From positions 118,786 through 182,785 of the forward strand of contig JAOIUY010000003.1 of NCBI GenBank assembly GCA_028223755.1: 64,000 nucleotides of DNA. Direction: 5' to 3'. A program made the translations under genes and the position numbers. Source of the stretch: Pseudomonadales bacterium (GTDB lineage: Bacteria; Pseudomonadota; Gammaproteobacteria; Pseudomonadales; UBA7434). Position 1 is the first letter of the stretch. Every line of letters starts with the position of its first letter. Below, one piece after another: positions 39,583 to 49,096 of the stretch. Below the pieces are notes generated by a model. It worked only from the letters and a program-made list of their open reading frames with translations, made no database searches and was not told the DNA's origin.

Positions 39583-40530
39583 ATGAAACAAAAAATTCTA
39601 TCTTTAGCAATAATTGCAGCAAGTTTAAATACAGCAAGCGCTCTAGCAGGCGACCCAAAAGTTTACGGTAAGGCTAATCTTAGCTTAAACAAATATGACA
39701 ATGACGGTGAGGACTCAGTTAAAGTTAATAGCAACGCGTCACGCTTTGGTGTTAAAGGCTCAATAGATGCGACTGATTCGGTTAAAGCGATCTATAAATT
39801 TGAGTATGAAACATTTATTGATGATGGTGATGACGGTGAAGAAAATAACAGCGAATTTAAGCAGCGCAATATCTACGCAGGCTTTCAAGGTGATTTCGGT
39901 ACTATCATTGCAGGTAATCACGACACCCCAACTAAATTAGCACAGGGTAAAATTGACCGCTTTAATGATCTAGACAAAGGCGATATCAAAAATGTAGTAC
40001 AAGGTGAAAACCGTGTATCTAATATTGTCATGTACTCAACGCCTAAATTTAATGGCTTATCAGCAACAGTTGCATTTGCCTCTGGTGAAAAAGAAGATGG
40101 CGCAAATGACGGCATCTCTACTGCCGTTTCATATAAAGCTGATAACTACTCTTTTACTCTCGCCTATGATAACGACAGCTCGTTAGATACCAACTCTAAA
40201 GATGGCACCTATGAGTCTCTCACTCGATTCGTTGCTGAGTTTAAAGGTGACAATTATAAGTTTGGCGCTCTACTTCAAACAGCCGACGAAGGTACTGCTG
40301 ATGATGAGGCTTATGTGCTAAGTGGTGAATATAAATTATCTAAGCAATTAGTCCTTAAAGCACAGTATGCGCATTCTGATGACGACACAACTGAGAAAAC
40401 GCAGACCGCTTTTGGTACAGATTATAAGCTTAATAAAAAGTCTAAAATCTATGCCTACTACAGCAATATAGAACAGACCTCTAAAGCAGATGACTCTACT
40501 TTTGCTGTAGGTTACGAAATTAAGTTTTAA
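39583..40530 (+). CDS. Outer-membrane porin (general porin family), probably PhoB-regulated
   Basis: A 315-residue precursor: signal peptide of 22 residues (ending ASALA), then a 16-strand-type barrel beginning DPKVYGKANLSLNKYDND. Repeated strands such as SRFGVKGSIDATDSVKAIYK and FQGDFGTIIAGNHDTP are typical of the Porin_4/OmpC-like family. The final residue is Phe (YEIKF), the outer-membrane insertion signal. ATG 39583 is chosen for the signal peptide and GGAGAG upstream. The mature protein is very acidic, so anion selectivity cannot be inferred. Its Pho box suggests induction under phosphate limitation. Confidence 0.88.
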   Translation: MKQKILSLAIIAASLNTASALAGDPKVYGKANLSLNKYDNDGEDSVKVNSNASRFGVKGSIDATDSVKAIYKFEYETFIDDGDDGEENNSEFKQRNIYAGFQGDFGTIIAGNHDTPTKLAQGKIDRFNDLDKGDIKNVVQGENRVSNIVMYSTPKFNGLSATVAFASGEKEDGANDGISTAVSYKADNYSFTLAYDNDSSLDTNSKDGTYESLTRFVAEFKGDNYKFGALLQTADEGTADDEAYVLSGEYKLSKQLVLKAQYAHSDDDTTEKTQTAFGTDYKLNKKSKIYAYYSNIEQTSKADDSTFAVGYEIKF

Positions 40531-40570
40531 TTGATGTTTGTTTTTTTTATATTGTTTAACAGTATTATTT

Positions 40571-40597
40571 AGAGGGCCTAACCGCCCTCTTTTTTTT
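40571..40597 (+). terminator. Rho-independent terminator of the porin gene
   Basis: Stem AGAGGGC / GCCCTCT with loop CTAACC, followed by a run of eight T. It begins 40 bases after the porin stop. Confidence 0.93.
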
Positions 40598-40632
40598 GCT
40601 TTTTTTCTTTAATTCAAAAAGGGAATACTTAT

Positions 40633-41014
40633 ATTAAAATTCAGGTACGACCGAAATCCTATACCAAACTCTATGCCAATATTGCGTTAACGCTGGCTTT
40701 AATATCCATGCCAATACATGCCGACACTGACGATGCAGATTCTTTAGATTTTGAATCGTTTCATGCTGAAGACAAATCTCAACAAGCCGCAAAAAAACAA
40801 CCGCTTTTGGGTAAAAAGGATCATAGCGACAAAGCAAAAAACAACCAGTAAGACTTACAACACTCAAGATGCCTTAGCATTTTTGCAATCACAGCTTGCG
40901 CTTTACAAAGCCATGGACTCTCAATGTCCGGATGGCTGGGTAAAGACACAGGAATCATCGCGTCAGAACAAGCAACAAGATCAACTGACCTTCAGCTTTA
41001 ACTGCTTGCAATAA
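40633..41014 (+). pseudogene. Decayed exported protein gene (lost start and frameshift)
   Basis: The first part (40633-40851) reads KSYTKLYANIALTLALISM, then PIHADTDDADSLDF, a clear Sec signal and acidic start, and runs to TAA. Its first codon after AAAAAGGGA is ATT, not a normal start. The next frame (+1) continues TYNTQDALAFLQSQLALYKA, DSQCPDGWVKTQESS and ends FSFNCLQ at 41014, resembling the rest of a small secreted protein with two cysteines. A seven-A run (40791-40797) is a likely slippage point. I do not recognise the family. Confidence 0.55.
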
Positions 41015-41040
41015 ACCGCTCAATAAACACCCAGATTTTG

Positions 41041-41058
41041 CTGTAATAAAAATGTAAC
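41041..41058 (+). promoter_or_regulatory. Degenerate PhoB-box-like repeat before the DUF47-pit operon
   Basis: CTGTAAT-AAAA-ATGTAAC has the 11-base period of a PhoB box, but both half-sites carry A where the consensus has C (TGTCA). No -10 lies ten bases downstream; TATAAT is at 41088-41093. It may be a weak or decayed site, or chance in AT-rich DNA. Confidence 0.3.
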
Positions 41059-41138
41059 AAAATGCTGTACGCTGGCAGTAGAATAATTATAATTGCCAAC
41101 CTTAACCTAATGGCACCACTCCCAAGCGAGCGAGTATT

Positions 41139-41816
41139 ATGGCAGGCAACCCTTTTTCCAATTTATTTGGTCAATCCCCTATTCGTCCAATCCAAACGCA
41201 TATGGCACGTGTGCATGAATGCGCCGAACAGCTTTTGCCTTTTTTACAAGCCAGCATGGATGATGACTGGGCTCAAGCTAAGCAAATTCGTAGCTCTATA
41301 TCTAAGCTCGAAGGTAAAGCTGATAAACTCAAAAAAGACTTGCGGTTAAATCTGCCTAAAAACTTACTAATGCCGGTGCATCGCTCCGATATGCTCGACC
41401 TTATTGGTCGACAAGATAAGATCGCTAATTGCACAAAAGATATTACCGGCATCATGCTTGGCCGAAAAATGGTTATCCCTGAAGCCATGGCTGAAATCAT
41501 GCTCGAATATGCAGAGACCGCTATTGCTACATCGGCTCAAGCGCTTAAAGCGATTAATGAAATGGACGAATTACTCTCTACCGGTTTTCGTGGTCGCGAA
41601 CTGGTTTTAGTAGAAGGACTTATTGAGGAGCTAGATAATTTAGAACATAAAAACGACAAGCTACAAGTGGCTGTTCGTGCACGATTATTCAAACAAGAAA
41701 GTAAACTACCGCCGATTGATGTGATGTTTTTGTACCGCATTATCGATGGCATTGGCGAACTTGCCGACCGAGCCCAAAAAGTAGGCTCGCGGATGCAATT
41801 ACTGATTGCCAGCTAG
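41139..41816 (+). CDS. DUF47 (PhoU-like) Pit accessory protein
   Basis: A 225-residue all-helical protein of the TIGR00153/DUF47 family, distantly related to PhoU. Helical segments include NLFGQSPIRPIQTHMARVHE and MPVHRSDMLDLIGRQDKIAN; the end is FLYRIIDGIGELADRAQKVG. DUF47 proteins are nearly always encoded beside Pit transporters and are thought to regulate them. Here pit follows 65 bases later on the same strand. Confidence 0.9.
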   Translation: MAGNPFSNLFGQSPIRPIQTHMARVHECAEQLLPFLQASMDDDWAQAKQIRSSISKLEGKADKLKKDLRLNLPKNLLMPVHRSDMLDLIGRQDKIANCTKDITGIMLGRKMVIPEAMAEIMLEYAETAIATSAQALKAINEMDELLSTGFRGRELVLVEGLIEELDNLEHKNDKLQVAVRARLFKQESKLPPIDVMFLYRIIDGIGELADRAQKVGSRMQLLIAS

Positions 41817-41881
41817 TACTAATAATAAAAGTATTTCATTAATCTAATTCTTTTTTGTTCATATCTTATAGGTAGTTATTT

Positions 41882-43165
41882 ATGGATATTATTGCTCAAC
41901 ACGGCTATTTACTCTTAGTTCTCACCTGTTGTTTTGGTTTATTTATGGCTTGGGGCGTCGGTGCTAACGATGTCGCTAACGCCATGGGTACCTCTGTTGG
42001 CTCAAAAGCTATCACCGTAAAACAAGCCATTCTTATCGCAATGATTTTTGAATTTGCCGGCGCGTATTTAGCGGGCGGTGAAGTCACATCAACGATTCGC
42101 AAAGGCATAATTGACCCCGCTATTCTCACCGACACACCTCAGCTACTGGTGTTCGGTATGATGTCTGCACTGCTTGCCGCTGGAACCTGGCTGCTTATTG
42201 CCAGCATGAAAGGCTGGCCGGTATCCACTACACACTCTATAGTCGGCGCATTGGTTGGCTTTGCCGCTGTCGGCATTGGTGTTGACGCAGTAGCGTGGGG
42301 CAAAGTAGGAACAATTGTTGCTAGCTGGGTTGTCTCACCTGTTCTGGCAGGCACAATATCCTATTGGTTATTTATGAGTGTTCAGCGCTTAATTTTAGAT
42401 ACCGATAACCCATTCGCTAATGCTAAAAAGTATGTGCCCATTTATATGTTTGCGGTGGGCTTTATGATTGCCATGGTTACGCTTCTTAAAGGCTTAAAAC
42501 ATGTTGGTATTGAATTAGATTTTGGCTTTGAATCGAAGTTTGCTAATGCCATTCCGGCTGCTATTGTCATTGGCGTTGTCGTGGCGTTTATCGGTAAGCA
42601 CCTTCTTCATAAGATTAAAGATACACCTATCGATTTTTCTGGCAACCGCTTTGCAAATGTAGAAAAGATATTTGCTGTACTAATGGTATTTACCGCCTGC
42701 GCTATGGCATTTGCTCACGGCTCTAACGATGTTGCTAATGCTGTTGGTCCTATTGCAGCTGTAGTGGGTGTTATTAGCAGTGGTGGCGACGTAGCTGCAA
42801 AATCTGCTATGCCACCGTGGATTCTTTTACTTGGCGGTGGAGGTATTGTTTTAGGCTTGGCAACTTATGGCTTTAAAGTTATGGCCACAATCGGTAGAAA
42901 GATTACCGAGTTAACACCCAGTAGAGGTTTTGCCGCAGAACTTGGCGCAGCGACAACTGTTGTATTTGCCTCGGCAACCGGTTTGCCAATTTCAACTACG
43001 CATACTTTAGTGGGTGCCGTTCTGGGTGTGGGTTTAGCTAGAGGAATTGGTGCGCTGAACCTACGGGTTGTTAGCACTATCTTTATGTCTTGGCTTATTA
43101 CATTGCCCGCTGGCGCTGGCTTAGCCGTATTGTTCTTCTTCTTCTTTAAAGGTGTGTTTGCTTAA
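41882..43165 (+). CDS. pit: Low-affinity inorganic phosphate transporter, Pit family
   Basis: A 427-residue carrier with about ten helices, importing metal-phosphate with protons (or sodium). Both PiT repeats are present: GVGANDVANAMGTSVGSKA near residue 26 and AHGSNDVANAVGPIAAV near residue 279, with the partner motif STTHSIVGALVG and STTHTLVGAVLG. It is paired with a DUF47 gene and converges with phoU. Confidence 0.94.
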   Translation: MDIIAQHGYLLLVLTCCFGLFMAWGVGANDVANAMGTSVGSKAITVKQAILIAMIFEFAGAYLAGGEVTSTIRKGIIDPAILTDTPQLLVFGMMSALLAAGTWLLIASMKGWPVSTTHSIVGALVGFAAVGIGVDAVAWGKVGTIVASWVVSPVLAGTISYWLFMSVQRLILDTDNPFANAKKYVPIYMFAVGFMIAMVTLLKGLKHVGIELDFGFESKFANAIPAAIVIGVVVAFIGKHLLHKIKDTPIDFSGNRFANVEKIFAVLMVFTACAMAFAHGSNDVANAVGPIAAVVGVISSGGDVAAKSAMPPWILLLGGGGIVLGLATYGFKVMATIGRKITELTPSRGFAAELGAATTVVFASATGLPISTTHTLVGAVLGVGLARGIGALNLRVVSTIFMSWLITLPAGAGLAVLFFFFFKGVFA

Positions 43166-43218
43166 GCTATTTCATACTGCTAATTGACTGCTTGATCTAG
43201 AGATAGCCATTAACAAAA

Positions 43219-43310
43219 TCGTTTATGGCTATTTATTAAGACCGCTCATGACTTTTTATTAAGGCCGCTCATGGCTGTTTACAAAAACCGTTTATGACTA
43301 TTCATCATGA
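43219..43310. repeat. Four degenerate 23-base tandem repeats between pit and phoU
   Basis: Four head-to-tail units of exactly 23 bases start at 43219, 43242, 43265 and 43288. Each has the pattern (T/C)CG(T/C)T(T/C)ATG(G/A)CT followed by an AT-rich half. The last unit overlaps the phoU stop codon (43298-43300) and supplies part of the terminator. The unit probably arose by duplication of the phoU 3' end. Confidence 0.7.
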
Positions 43311-43320
43311 ACGGTTTTTG
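43282..43320. terminator. Bidirectional terminator between pit and phoU
   Basis: Arms CAAAAACCGTTTATGA (43282-43297) and TCATGAACGGTTTTTG (43305-43320) pair over 16 positions with one G-U/A-C mismatch, around a seven-base loop. The A-run and T-run at the two ends give each strand a T-tract. The phoU stop codon lies in the loop, so the stem includes the last phoU codons. Confidence 0.8.
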
Positions 43321-44014
43321 CCATCTGCTTCAGGCCAACGTGTCGTACGTCATCGCCTTTCACTAAATAGATAACATGCTCTGCAATATTACGCGCATGA
43401 TCACCGATACGCTCAAGCGCTCGTAATGACCACATAATACTCATAACACGTGAGATACTACGCGGGTCTTCCATCATGTAAGTCATCATTTCGCGAATAG
43501 CTGATGCGTATTCAAGATCTACGGCTTTATCTTCTTGCGCGACTTTAAGCGCTAACTCAACATCCTGACGAACAAAACAATCTAGCGACTGAGACAACAT
43601 GTTAGCGACATTTTCGCCAATATGACGGATCTCGACATAACCTCTTGGTGCCTTACCCTCTTCGGCTAACGTTATAGCTTGCTTGGCCATTTTACGCGCT
43701 TCGTCACCAATACGCTCAAGGTCAGTAGTGGTTTTAATAATGGTTAACACTAAACGTAAATCTCTAGCCGCCGGCTGTCTACGCGCAAGAATCAAGCCGC
43801 AATCTTCATCGACAGCAACCTCCATATCATTGATTCGATTATCATCAATAACGACACGTTTAGCGAGTTCACTATCAACCTCTAGCAGCGCTTTAATGGC
43901 GTCGGTAACTTGTTTTTCAACAATACCACCCATTTCGAATAATTGGCTTTTTACCGCCGCTAGCTCGTCGTCATAACGCTGCGAGATATGCTGTGAAGAT
44001 TTTTTAGTAGGCAT
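43298..44014 (-). CDS. phoU: Phosphate signalling protein PhoU
   Basis: A 238-residue helical protein with two PhoU repeats. Metal-binding-type motifs are RINDMEVAVDEDCGLILARR and TTDLERIGDEARKMAKQA in the first, and ALERIGDHARNIAEHV in the second. It links Pst transporter activity to PhoR and represses the Pho regulon when phosphate is plentiful. AAGGATC precedes the ATG. It is last in the pst operon, 24 bases after pstB. Confidence 0.95.
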   Translation of the reverse strand: MPTKKSSQHISQRYDDELAAVKSQLFEMGGIVEKQVTDAIKALLEVDSELAKRVVIDDNRINDMEVAVDEDCGLILARRQPAARDLRLVLTIIKTTTDLERIGDEARKMAKQAITLAEEGKAPRGYVEIRHIGENVANMLSQSLDCFVRQDVELALKVAQEDKAVDLEYASAIREMMTYMMEDPRSISRVMSIMWSLRALERIGDHARNIAEHVIYLVKGDDVRHVGLKQMAKTVHDE

Positions 44015-44038
44015 TGCTATTGATCCTTATCTGTTGGC

Positions 44039-44932
44039 TTAACCAAAACGACCAGTAATATAGTCTTCTGTTAGACGATGTTTGGGATTGGTAAAGATAT
44101 CATCGGTATCGCCAATCTCAACTAAGTAGCCTAAGTGAAAATAAGCGGTACGATGTGAAACACGTGCAGCTTGTTGCATAGAGTGAGTAACAATAGCGAT
44201 AGTAAAATTAGCGCTTAATTCATCAATTAACTCTTCTATTCGCGCTGTAGCAATAGGATCCAAGGCCGAGCATGGCTCATCCATTAAAATAACTTCAGGA
44301 CTAACGGCAATAGTTCTAGCAATACATAAACGCTGCTGCTGGCCGCCAGATAATCCGGTACCCGGTTGGTCTAGGCGATCCTTTGCTTCGTTCCATAGAC
44401 CCGCTTTACGTAAACTATTTTCAACAATCTCATCAAGCTCAACTTTACTGTTAGCTAGGCCATGAATTTGCGGCCCATAGGCAACATTGTCATAAATAGA
44501 TTTAGGGAAAGGATTAGGTTTTTGAAACACCATACCCACACGCGCTCTTAAAGGCACGACATCCAGTTTAGGGTCATAGATATCTTGGTCATCTAATTTT
44601 AAAGAACCCGATACTACACAACCTTCTATGGTGTCGTTCATGCGATTCATACAACGTAAAAACGTTGACTTACCACAACCTGATGGGCCAATCATGGCAA
44701 TCACTTCGTTCTTGGCAATATCTAAATCAACACCAAAAACAGCTTGTTTATCGCCGTAAGAAACATTGACGTCGCGCATCGACATTTTAGTGTTTGCCAC
44801 TTCAATCTTACCGACGGTTTGACGGTAATCACGCGAACTGTCTAAGCCATTGCTAGAAATGTCTGCAACAGGCTGAGTGGCCTCTTGGCTACTTTGCGGG
44901 CTTGTATTGGAATCAACTGTCATTGTAGTCAT
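44039..44932 (-). CDS. pstB: Phosphate ABC transporter ATPase PstB
   Basis: A 297-residue ABC ATPase. Walker A is GPSGCGKST (82-90), Q-loop [15 protein letters not shown], signature [15 protein letters not shown] and Walker [14 protein letters not shown]; all are diagnostic of PstB. A polar lead of about 47 residues precedes the domain and is longer than in E. coli. AAAGAGA upstream supports ATG 44932. Confidence 0.95.
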   Translation of the reverse strand: MTTMTVDSNTSPQSSQEATQPVADISSNGLDSSRDYRQTVGKIEVANTKMSMRDVNVSYGDKQAVFGVDLDIAKNEVIAMIGPSGCGKSTFLRCMNRMNDTIEGCVVSGSLKLDDQDIYDPKLDVVPLRARVGMVFQKPNPFPKSIYDNVAYGPQIHGLANSKVELDEIVENSLRKAGLWNEAKDRLDQPGTGLSGGQQQRLCIARTIAVSPEVILMDEPCSALDPIATARIEELIDELSANFTIAIVTHSMQQAARVSHRTAYFHLGYLVEIGDTDDIFTNPKHRLTEDYITGRFG

Positions 44933-45030
44933 ACGTTATCTCTTTGTAGGATAGCTTTTTATGCGATCCTTCTTTATAAAATTTCTCTTTATAAAAACTC
45001 TTTCTACGATAGTGCTAAATCAATTAAAGG

Positions 45031-46308
45031 CTACCAGCGACGCTCAAAGCGTTTACGCAGCAGTACAGCAATTGAATTCATTAAAATCAAGAACATTAAT
45101 AATACCATGATCGCACCCGACGTCCGCTCTACGAATGCTCGCTCTGGACTATCGGACCAAAGGAAGATTTGCACCGGCAACACAGTAGCTGGGTCAGTAA
45201 ACGAACCCGGAATATCAACAATAAACGCCACCATACCAATCATTAACAACGGTGCAGTTTCACCTAAGGCTTGCGCCATACCAATAATGCCGCCGGTTAA
45301 CATGCCGGGTAAAGCCAATGGTAAAACATGGTCGAAGATAGTCTGCATCTTTGATGCACCTAGCCCAAGTGCAGCCTCACGAATAGAAGGCGGCACCGAC
45401 TTTAACGCGACACGGCTTGAAATAATAATTGTTGGTAAGGTCATTAAAGTTAAAACAATACCGCCAACTAACGGCACAGAGCGAGGCAAGCCGAACCAAT
45501 TTAAAAAGACGGCCAAACCTAGCAAACCAAAAACAATCGATGGCACAGCTGCAAGGTTATTGATATTGACCTCAATAAAATCTGTCCAAGCATTTTTGGG
45601 CGCAAACTCTTCAAGGTAAATAGCTGCAGCAACACCAATAGGAAACGAAAGTAACAAAGCGACTATAAGCGTAAAAAACGAACCTAACATAGCGCCTTTT
45701 ATACCCGCCTGCTCTGGCTCGCTCGAGTCACCAGCCGTAAAGAAAATATTATTGAACTTGCGCTTTAATTGACCGCTGTTAACAAGCTCATCAATTAAAG
45801 AGAGTTTTTTATCACTCACACGCCGTTCGTTTTCTGGCAGAGAACGATCAATATGTCCTTTAATCACGGAATCAACATCATCATCTGCGGGCAACCAAAC
45901 AGTCACCGTTTGGCCTAGTAGAGAGCGATCTTGCATTAGCTGATTAACTTGATAACCCGCACCAGGGCTAACAATGCGATATAGGCGTTTTTTATCTCTG
46001 CGCGATGTCACATCAGGAAAGCGTTCACGAAGTGATTTTTTAATTACACCAGTATAATTCGCATAACTCCACTGATCATCATCCTGTGGGTCGCTAATCG
46101 ATAACACCTCTGGGTCAAGGTCAAGTGTTAGCTGTATGTAGCTTTGGGTGAAAGCACCCCAGCCAGTACTCACAATGGTTACCATTAAAAAACATAGCGC
46201 GGCTAAACCGGCAAGAATAGATACCAAGCCAAATAATCGAAAACGCTTTTCTTTAGCGTAACGCTTGGCAAGATTTCTATTAACGATGTCGATGGTCGAA
46301 CGACTCAT
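45031..46308 (-). CDS. pstA: Phosphate ABC transporter permease PstA
   Basis: A 425-residue permease, well beyond the 296 of E. coli. The N-terminal 200 residues hold one helix (about 25-47) and a periplasmic region (DUF3333-like: YANYTGVIKKSLRERFPDV). The standard six-helix core follows, with the EAA-type loop VPPSIREAALGLGASKMQTI and ALGETAPLLMIGM. Such extended forms are usual in marine proteobacteria. It lies between pstC and pstB. Confidence 0.93.
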   Translation of the reverse strand: MSRSTIDIVNRNLAKRYAKEKRFRLFGLVSILAGLAALCFLMVTIVSTGWGAFTQSYIQLTLDLDPEVLSISDPQDDDQWSYANYTGVIKKSLRERFPDVTSRRDKKRLYRIVSPGAGYQVNQLMQDRSLLGQTVTVWLPADDDVDSVIKGHIDRSLPENERRVSDKKLSLIDELVNSGQLKRKFNNIFFTAGDSSEPEQAGIKGAMLGSFFTLIVALLLSFPIGVAAAIYLEEFAPKNAWTDFIEVNINNLAAVPSIVFGLLGLAVFLNWFGLPRSVPLVGGIVLTLMTLPTIIISSRVALKSVPPSIREAALGLGASKMQTIFDHVLPLALPGMLTGGIIGMAQALGETAPLLMIGMVAFIVDIPGSFTDPATVLPVQIFLWSDSPERAFVERTSGAIMVLLMFLILMNSIAVLLRKRFERRW

Positions 46309-46351
46309 AAATAAACTCAGTTAACTGATGTTAAATTAATAGCAATAAAAA

Positions 46352-47728
46352 TTAATCGTACTGCTCGCGATACTTTCTCACCACATATAGCGCAACAATG
46401 TTTAAGCATAAAGTTGTAACAAATAACATAAGCCCAAGGGCAAATGCAGCCAATGTTTTGGGTGAATCAAACTCTTGGTCACCCACTAGTAGCGTGACAA
46501 TTTGTACGGTAACAGTGGTCACTGTCTCTAGCGGATTAATCGTTAAATTGGCAGATAAACCTGCTGCCATTACAACAATCATTGTCTCACCAATAGCGCG
46601 AGAGACTGCTAATAATATAGCGCCCACAATACCCGGTAAGGCCGCAGGGATAATGACGCGTCGAATGGTTTCCGAGTGCGTAGCACCAAGACCAAAAGAA
46701 CCATCGCGCAATGATTGTGGTACGGCGTTAATAACATCATCTGACAGCGAAGAAACAAAAGGAATAATCATCACGCCCATCACTAAGCCCGCGGCTAATG
46801 CACTCTCGGACGAAACACTCATACCAATCGATTCACCAAAATCACGCAACATAGGCGCAACGGTAATGGCAGCAAAAAAACCATAAACAACCGTGGGAAC
46901 ACCGGCAAGAATTTCTAATAACGGTTTTGCGTAGGCGCGAAATTTAGGCCCTGCATACTCAGACAGATAAATAGCTGACATTAAACCTATTGGCACGGCT
47001 ACTATCATAGCAACAGCAGAAATCAGCATTGTTCCTACAAATAACGGTACCGCACCAAATGCGCCAGAAGAACCCACTTGGTCTTCACGTATCGCTATCT
47101 GCGGGCTCCAATGGGTACCAAAAATAAATTCAAGTATTGAAACAGAATCAAAAAAGCGCATCGCCTCGAACAACACCGAGAATACAATGCCTACGGTCGT
47201 TAAAATCGCTAAACTGGCACAAGACATCAAGATTATTTTAACCGTGCTTTCAAAACGGTTACGCGCGCGAAAATCCGGCTTTAAGCGCAGCCAGCCAAGG
47301 CCAAAACCAATAACTGAGACAATTAATGCCAGCCCTAACTTGAGCTTACCACTCATCGATTGCAGCAATAGATAACGATCGGCTATAGGGGCTAAGACAT
47401 CAGCATTTGGCGAAGCCGTTTGCCCATCGGCAAGGTTGGCTATTTCACTAAATAAAAGGTTTTTTTCAGCGGCAGAAACCGACATTAAGCTAGCGGGTAG
47501 CTCAGAGAGTACGACGGAGCGAATAACACTACTGTCGAGTAAAGACCAGACCAACAAGATAATAATAGCCGGCAGAACACCGACAATAATAAGCCAAGTA
47601 CCATGATAAAACGGTAACGAGTGCAGTGAAGAGCCATCGCTTTTAAGCTTAAGTGCCCTGCGCTGACCCGCAAAAAAAGCAAAAGCTATGACAACGATAA
47701 AAATAGTTAAAAGCGTATTAAATGGCAT
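46352..47728 (-). CDS. pstC: Phosphate ABC transporter permease PstC
   Basis: A 458-residue permease. An N-terminal part of about 170 residues has three helices (about 5-20, 47-66, 130-147) around a periplasmic segment and is absent from the short E. coli PstC (319). The core contains FIFGTHWSPQ, the loop VPQSLRDGSFGLGATHSETI and AIGETMIVVMAAG. It starts 217 bases after pstS; that spacer contains a hairpin that may reduce read-through. Confidence 0.93.
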   Translation of the reverse strand: MPFNTLLTIFIVVIAFAFFAGQRRALKLKSDGSSLHSLPFYHGTWLIIVGVLPAIIILLVWSLLDSSVIRSVVLSELPASLMSVSAAEKNLLFSEIANLADGQTASPNADVLAPIADRYLLLQSMSGKLKLGLALIVSVIGFGLGWLRLKPDFRARNRFESTVKIILMSCASLAILTTVGIVFSVLFEAMRFFDSVSILEFIFGTHWSPQIAIREDQVGSSGAFGAVPLFVGTMLISAVAMIVAVPIGLMSAIYLSEYAGPKFRAYAKPLLEILAGVPTVVYGFFAAITVAPMLRDFGESIGMSVSSESALAAGLVMGVMIIPFVSSLSDDVINAVPQSLRDGSFGLGATHSETIRRVIIPAALPGIVGAILLAVSRAIGETMIVVMAAGLSANLTINPLETVTTVTVQIVTLLVGDQEFDSPKTLAAFALGLMLFVTTLCLNIVALYVVRKYREQYD

Positions 47729-47819
47729 GCTATATCGATAACCGAATTTCTATTGTGCGCTATTGTAGTGCTTGAGTTAAGTTAATAAAAATGACCCAAA
47801 CAGGAAAAATAAACGAATT

Positions 47820-47847
47820 AAAGGGCGACCTTTTAAAGCCGCCCTTT
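47820..47847 (-). terminator. Hairpin between pstS and pstC (probable attenuator)
   Basis: Perfect eight-base arms AAAGGGCG / CGCCCTTT around a 12-base loop, 98 bases after the pstS stop in the direction of transcription. The T-tract is poor (TTTAATT). It may let the binding protein be made in excess over the permeases. Confidence 0.65.
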
Positions 47848-47945
47848 ATAACCGTTAGCTGATAAAAATGCTAGTCAATCAGCTAATGAAAATACAATTG
47901 GGTATCTTAAAATCAAAGTGCCCATTACTCATAACCAATTACCAA

Positions 47946-48986
47946 TTACATTGAAAGAGGCGTTTGATTTTTAACTGCATCACCTACCGCTTTACGCTTA
48001 ACAGTATTCAATGGAATCATACCGCGATCAGTCAAGTAACCTTCATCACCCCATGTACCATCGGCTGTAAACTCGCGAAGATAACCTTTAATGCCAGGCA
48101 CAACACCGATATGAGCCTTCTTAACATAAAAGTATAAAGGGCGTGAAATGCTGTAATCACCTTGCGCAATAGACTCAAATGTTGGCGCAAAACCTTCAAT
48201 TAAAGCACCTTGAACTTTCTCGGTATTTTGGTCAAGAAAGCTAAAACCGAACACACCAAATGCAGATGGGTTTGCGTCTAATTTGTTAACAATAAGGTTG
48301 TCGTTTTCACCCGCTTCAATATAAGGACCATCTTCGCGAATAGTGTGACAGCGCGCTTTATAAGCCTTTTTGTCGACTTTCTTAAACGCTTTAACCCATG
48401 GGAAGGACTTGCAGCCGCCCTCAATAGCTAACTCGGCAAACGCATCACGTGTACCTGATGTGGGTGGCGGCCCTAACACTTCAATCTTGGTTGCTGGTAA
48501 AGCGCTGTTAACATCTTTCCAAGTCGTATGAGGGTTAGCTATAAAGGTTTCTGAACCATCTGGGTTAGGAATATCCTTAGCAAGTGCTAAATAAATATCA
48601 CGACGTGTTAATGATAATTGATCAGTCTTTTTCGAGTTAGCGAATGCAATACCATCATAACCAATAAGCACTTCAATAATGTCAGTAACACCATTTTTTT
48701 GGCACATTTCAAATTCTTTTTGCTTGATGCGACGTGATGAATTAGTCACATCAGGATGCGCAACGCCAACACCATTACAAAATAATTTCATACCGCCACC
48801 TGAGCCAGTTGACTCAATTTTTGGGGTTTTGAATTTAGTACCTTTACCAAAACGTTCAGCCACTGCAATGGCAAAAGGATAAACCGTTGATGAACCAACA
48901 ATTTCGATATAGTCGCGATTACTGGCGACAGTTAAACTGCTTGATGTAATAAGAACAAGCGAAGCTAATACAGAAGCTAATTTCAT
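47946..48986 (-). CDS. pstS: Phosphate-binding protein PstS
   Basis: A periplasmic phosphate receptor of 346 residues. Signal peptide about residues 1-21 (ending TVASN). Phosphate-contact segments are EIVGSSTVYPFAIAVAERF, ESTGSGGGMKLFC, and GPPTSGTRDAFAEL. ATG 48986 is preferred: AGAGGA lies eight bases before it, against only two before the ATG at 48992. It is preceded by a clear Pho box and is first in the pst operon. Confidence 0.94.
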   Translation of the reverse strand: MKLASVLASLVLITSSSLTVASNRDYIEIVGSSTVYPFAIAVAERFGKGTKFKTPKIESTGSGGGMKLFCNGVGVAHPDVTNSSRRIKQKEFEMCQKNGVTDIIEVLIGYDGIAFANSKKTDQLSLTRRDIYLALAKDIPNPDGSETFIANPHTTWKDVNSALPATKIEVLGPPPTSGTRDAFAELAIEGGCKSFPWVKAFKKVDKKAYKARCHTIREDGPYIEAGENDNLIVNKLDANPSAFGVFGFSFLDQNTEKVQGALIEGFAPTFESIAQGDYSISRPLYFYVKKAHIGVVPGIKGYLREFTADGTWGDEGYLTDRGMIPLNTVKRKAVGDAVKNQTPLSM

Positions 48987-49096
48987 TTTCATTTCCTCTT
49001 CAGATATGGATGTCTGAAACTGATTATTTAAAAGTGTTAAATAATTGACTCACTAGACACGTATAAGCAACTCGTCGCTAGCGATAGCGTGGAGAC

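Noticed and set aside
40825..40851. A AAA AAC slippery heptamer near the end of the first frame of the broken exported gene
   Set aside because: A -1 slip there leads into the wrong frame; the C-terminal part is in the +1 frame, so programmed -1 frameshifting does not explain it.
44885..45619. Long open frame antisense to pstA/pstB (244 codons)
   Set aside because: It lies opposite well-conserved pst genes, has low-complexity composition typical of an antisense shadow, and has no ribosome binding site.
46398..46886. 162-codon open frame antisense to pstC
   Set aside because: Shadow of the conserved pstC frame; no recognisable domain.
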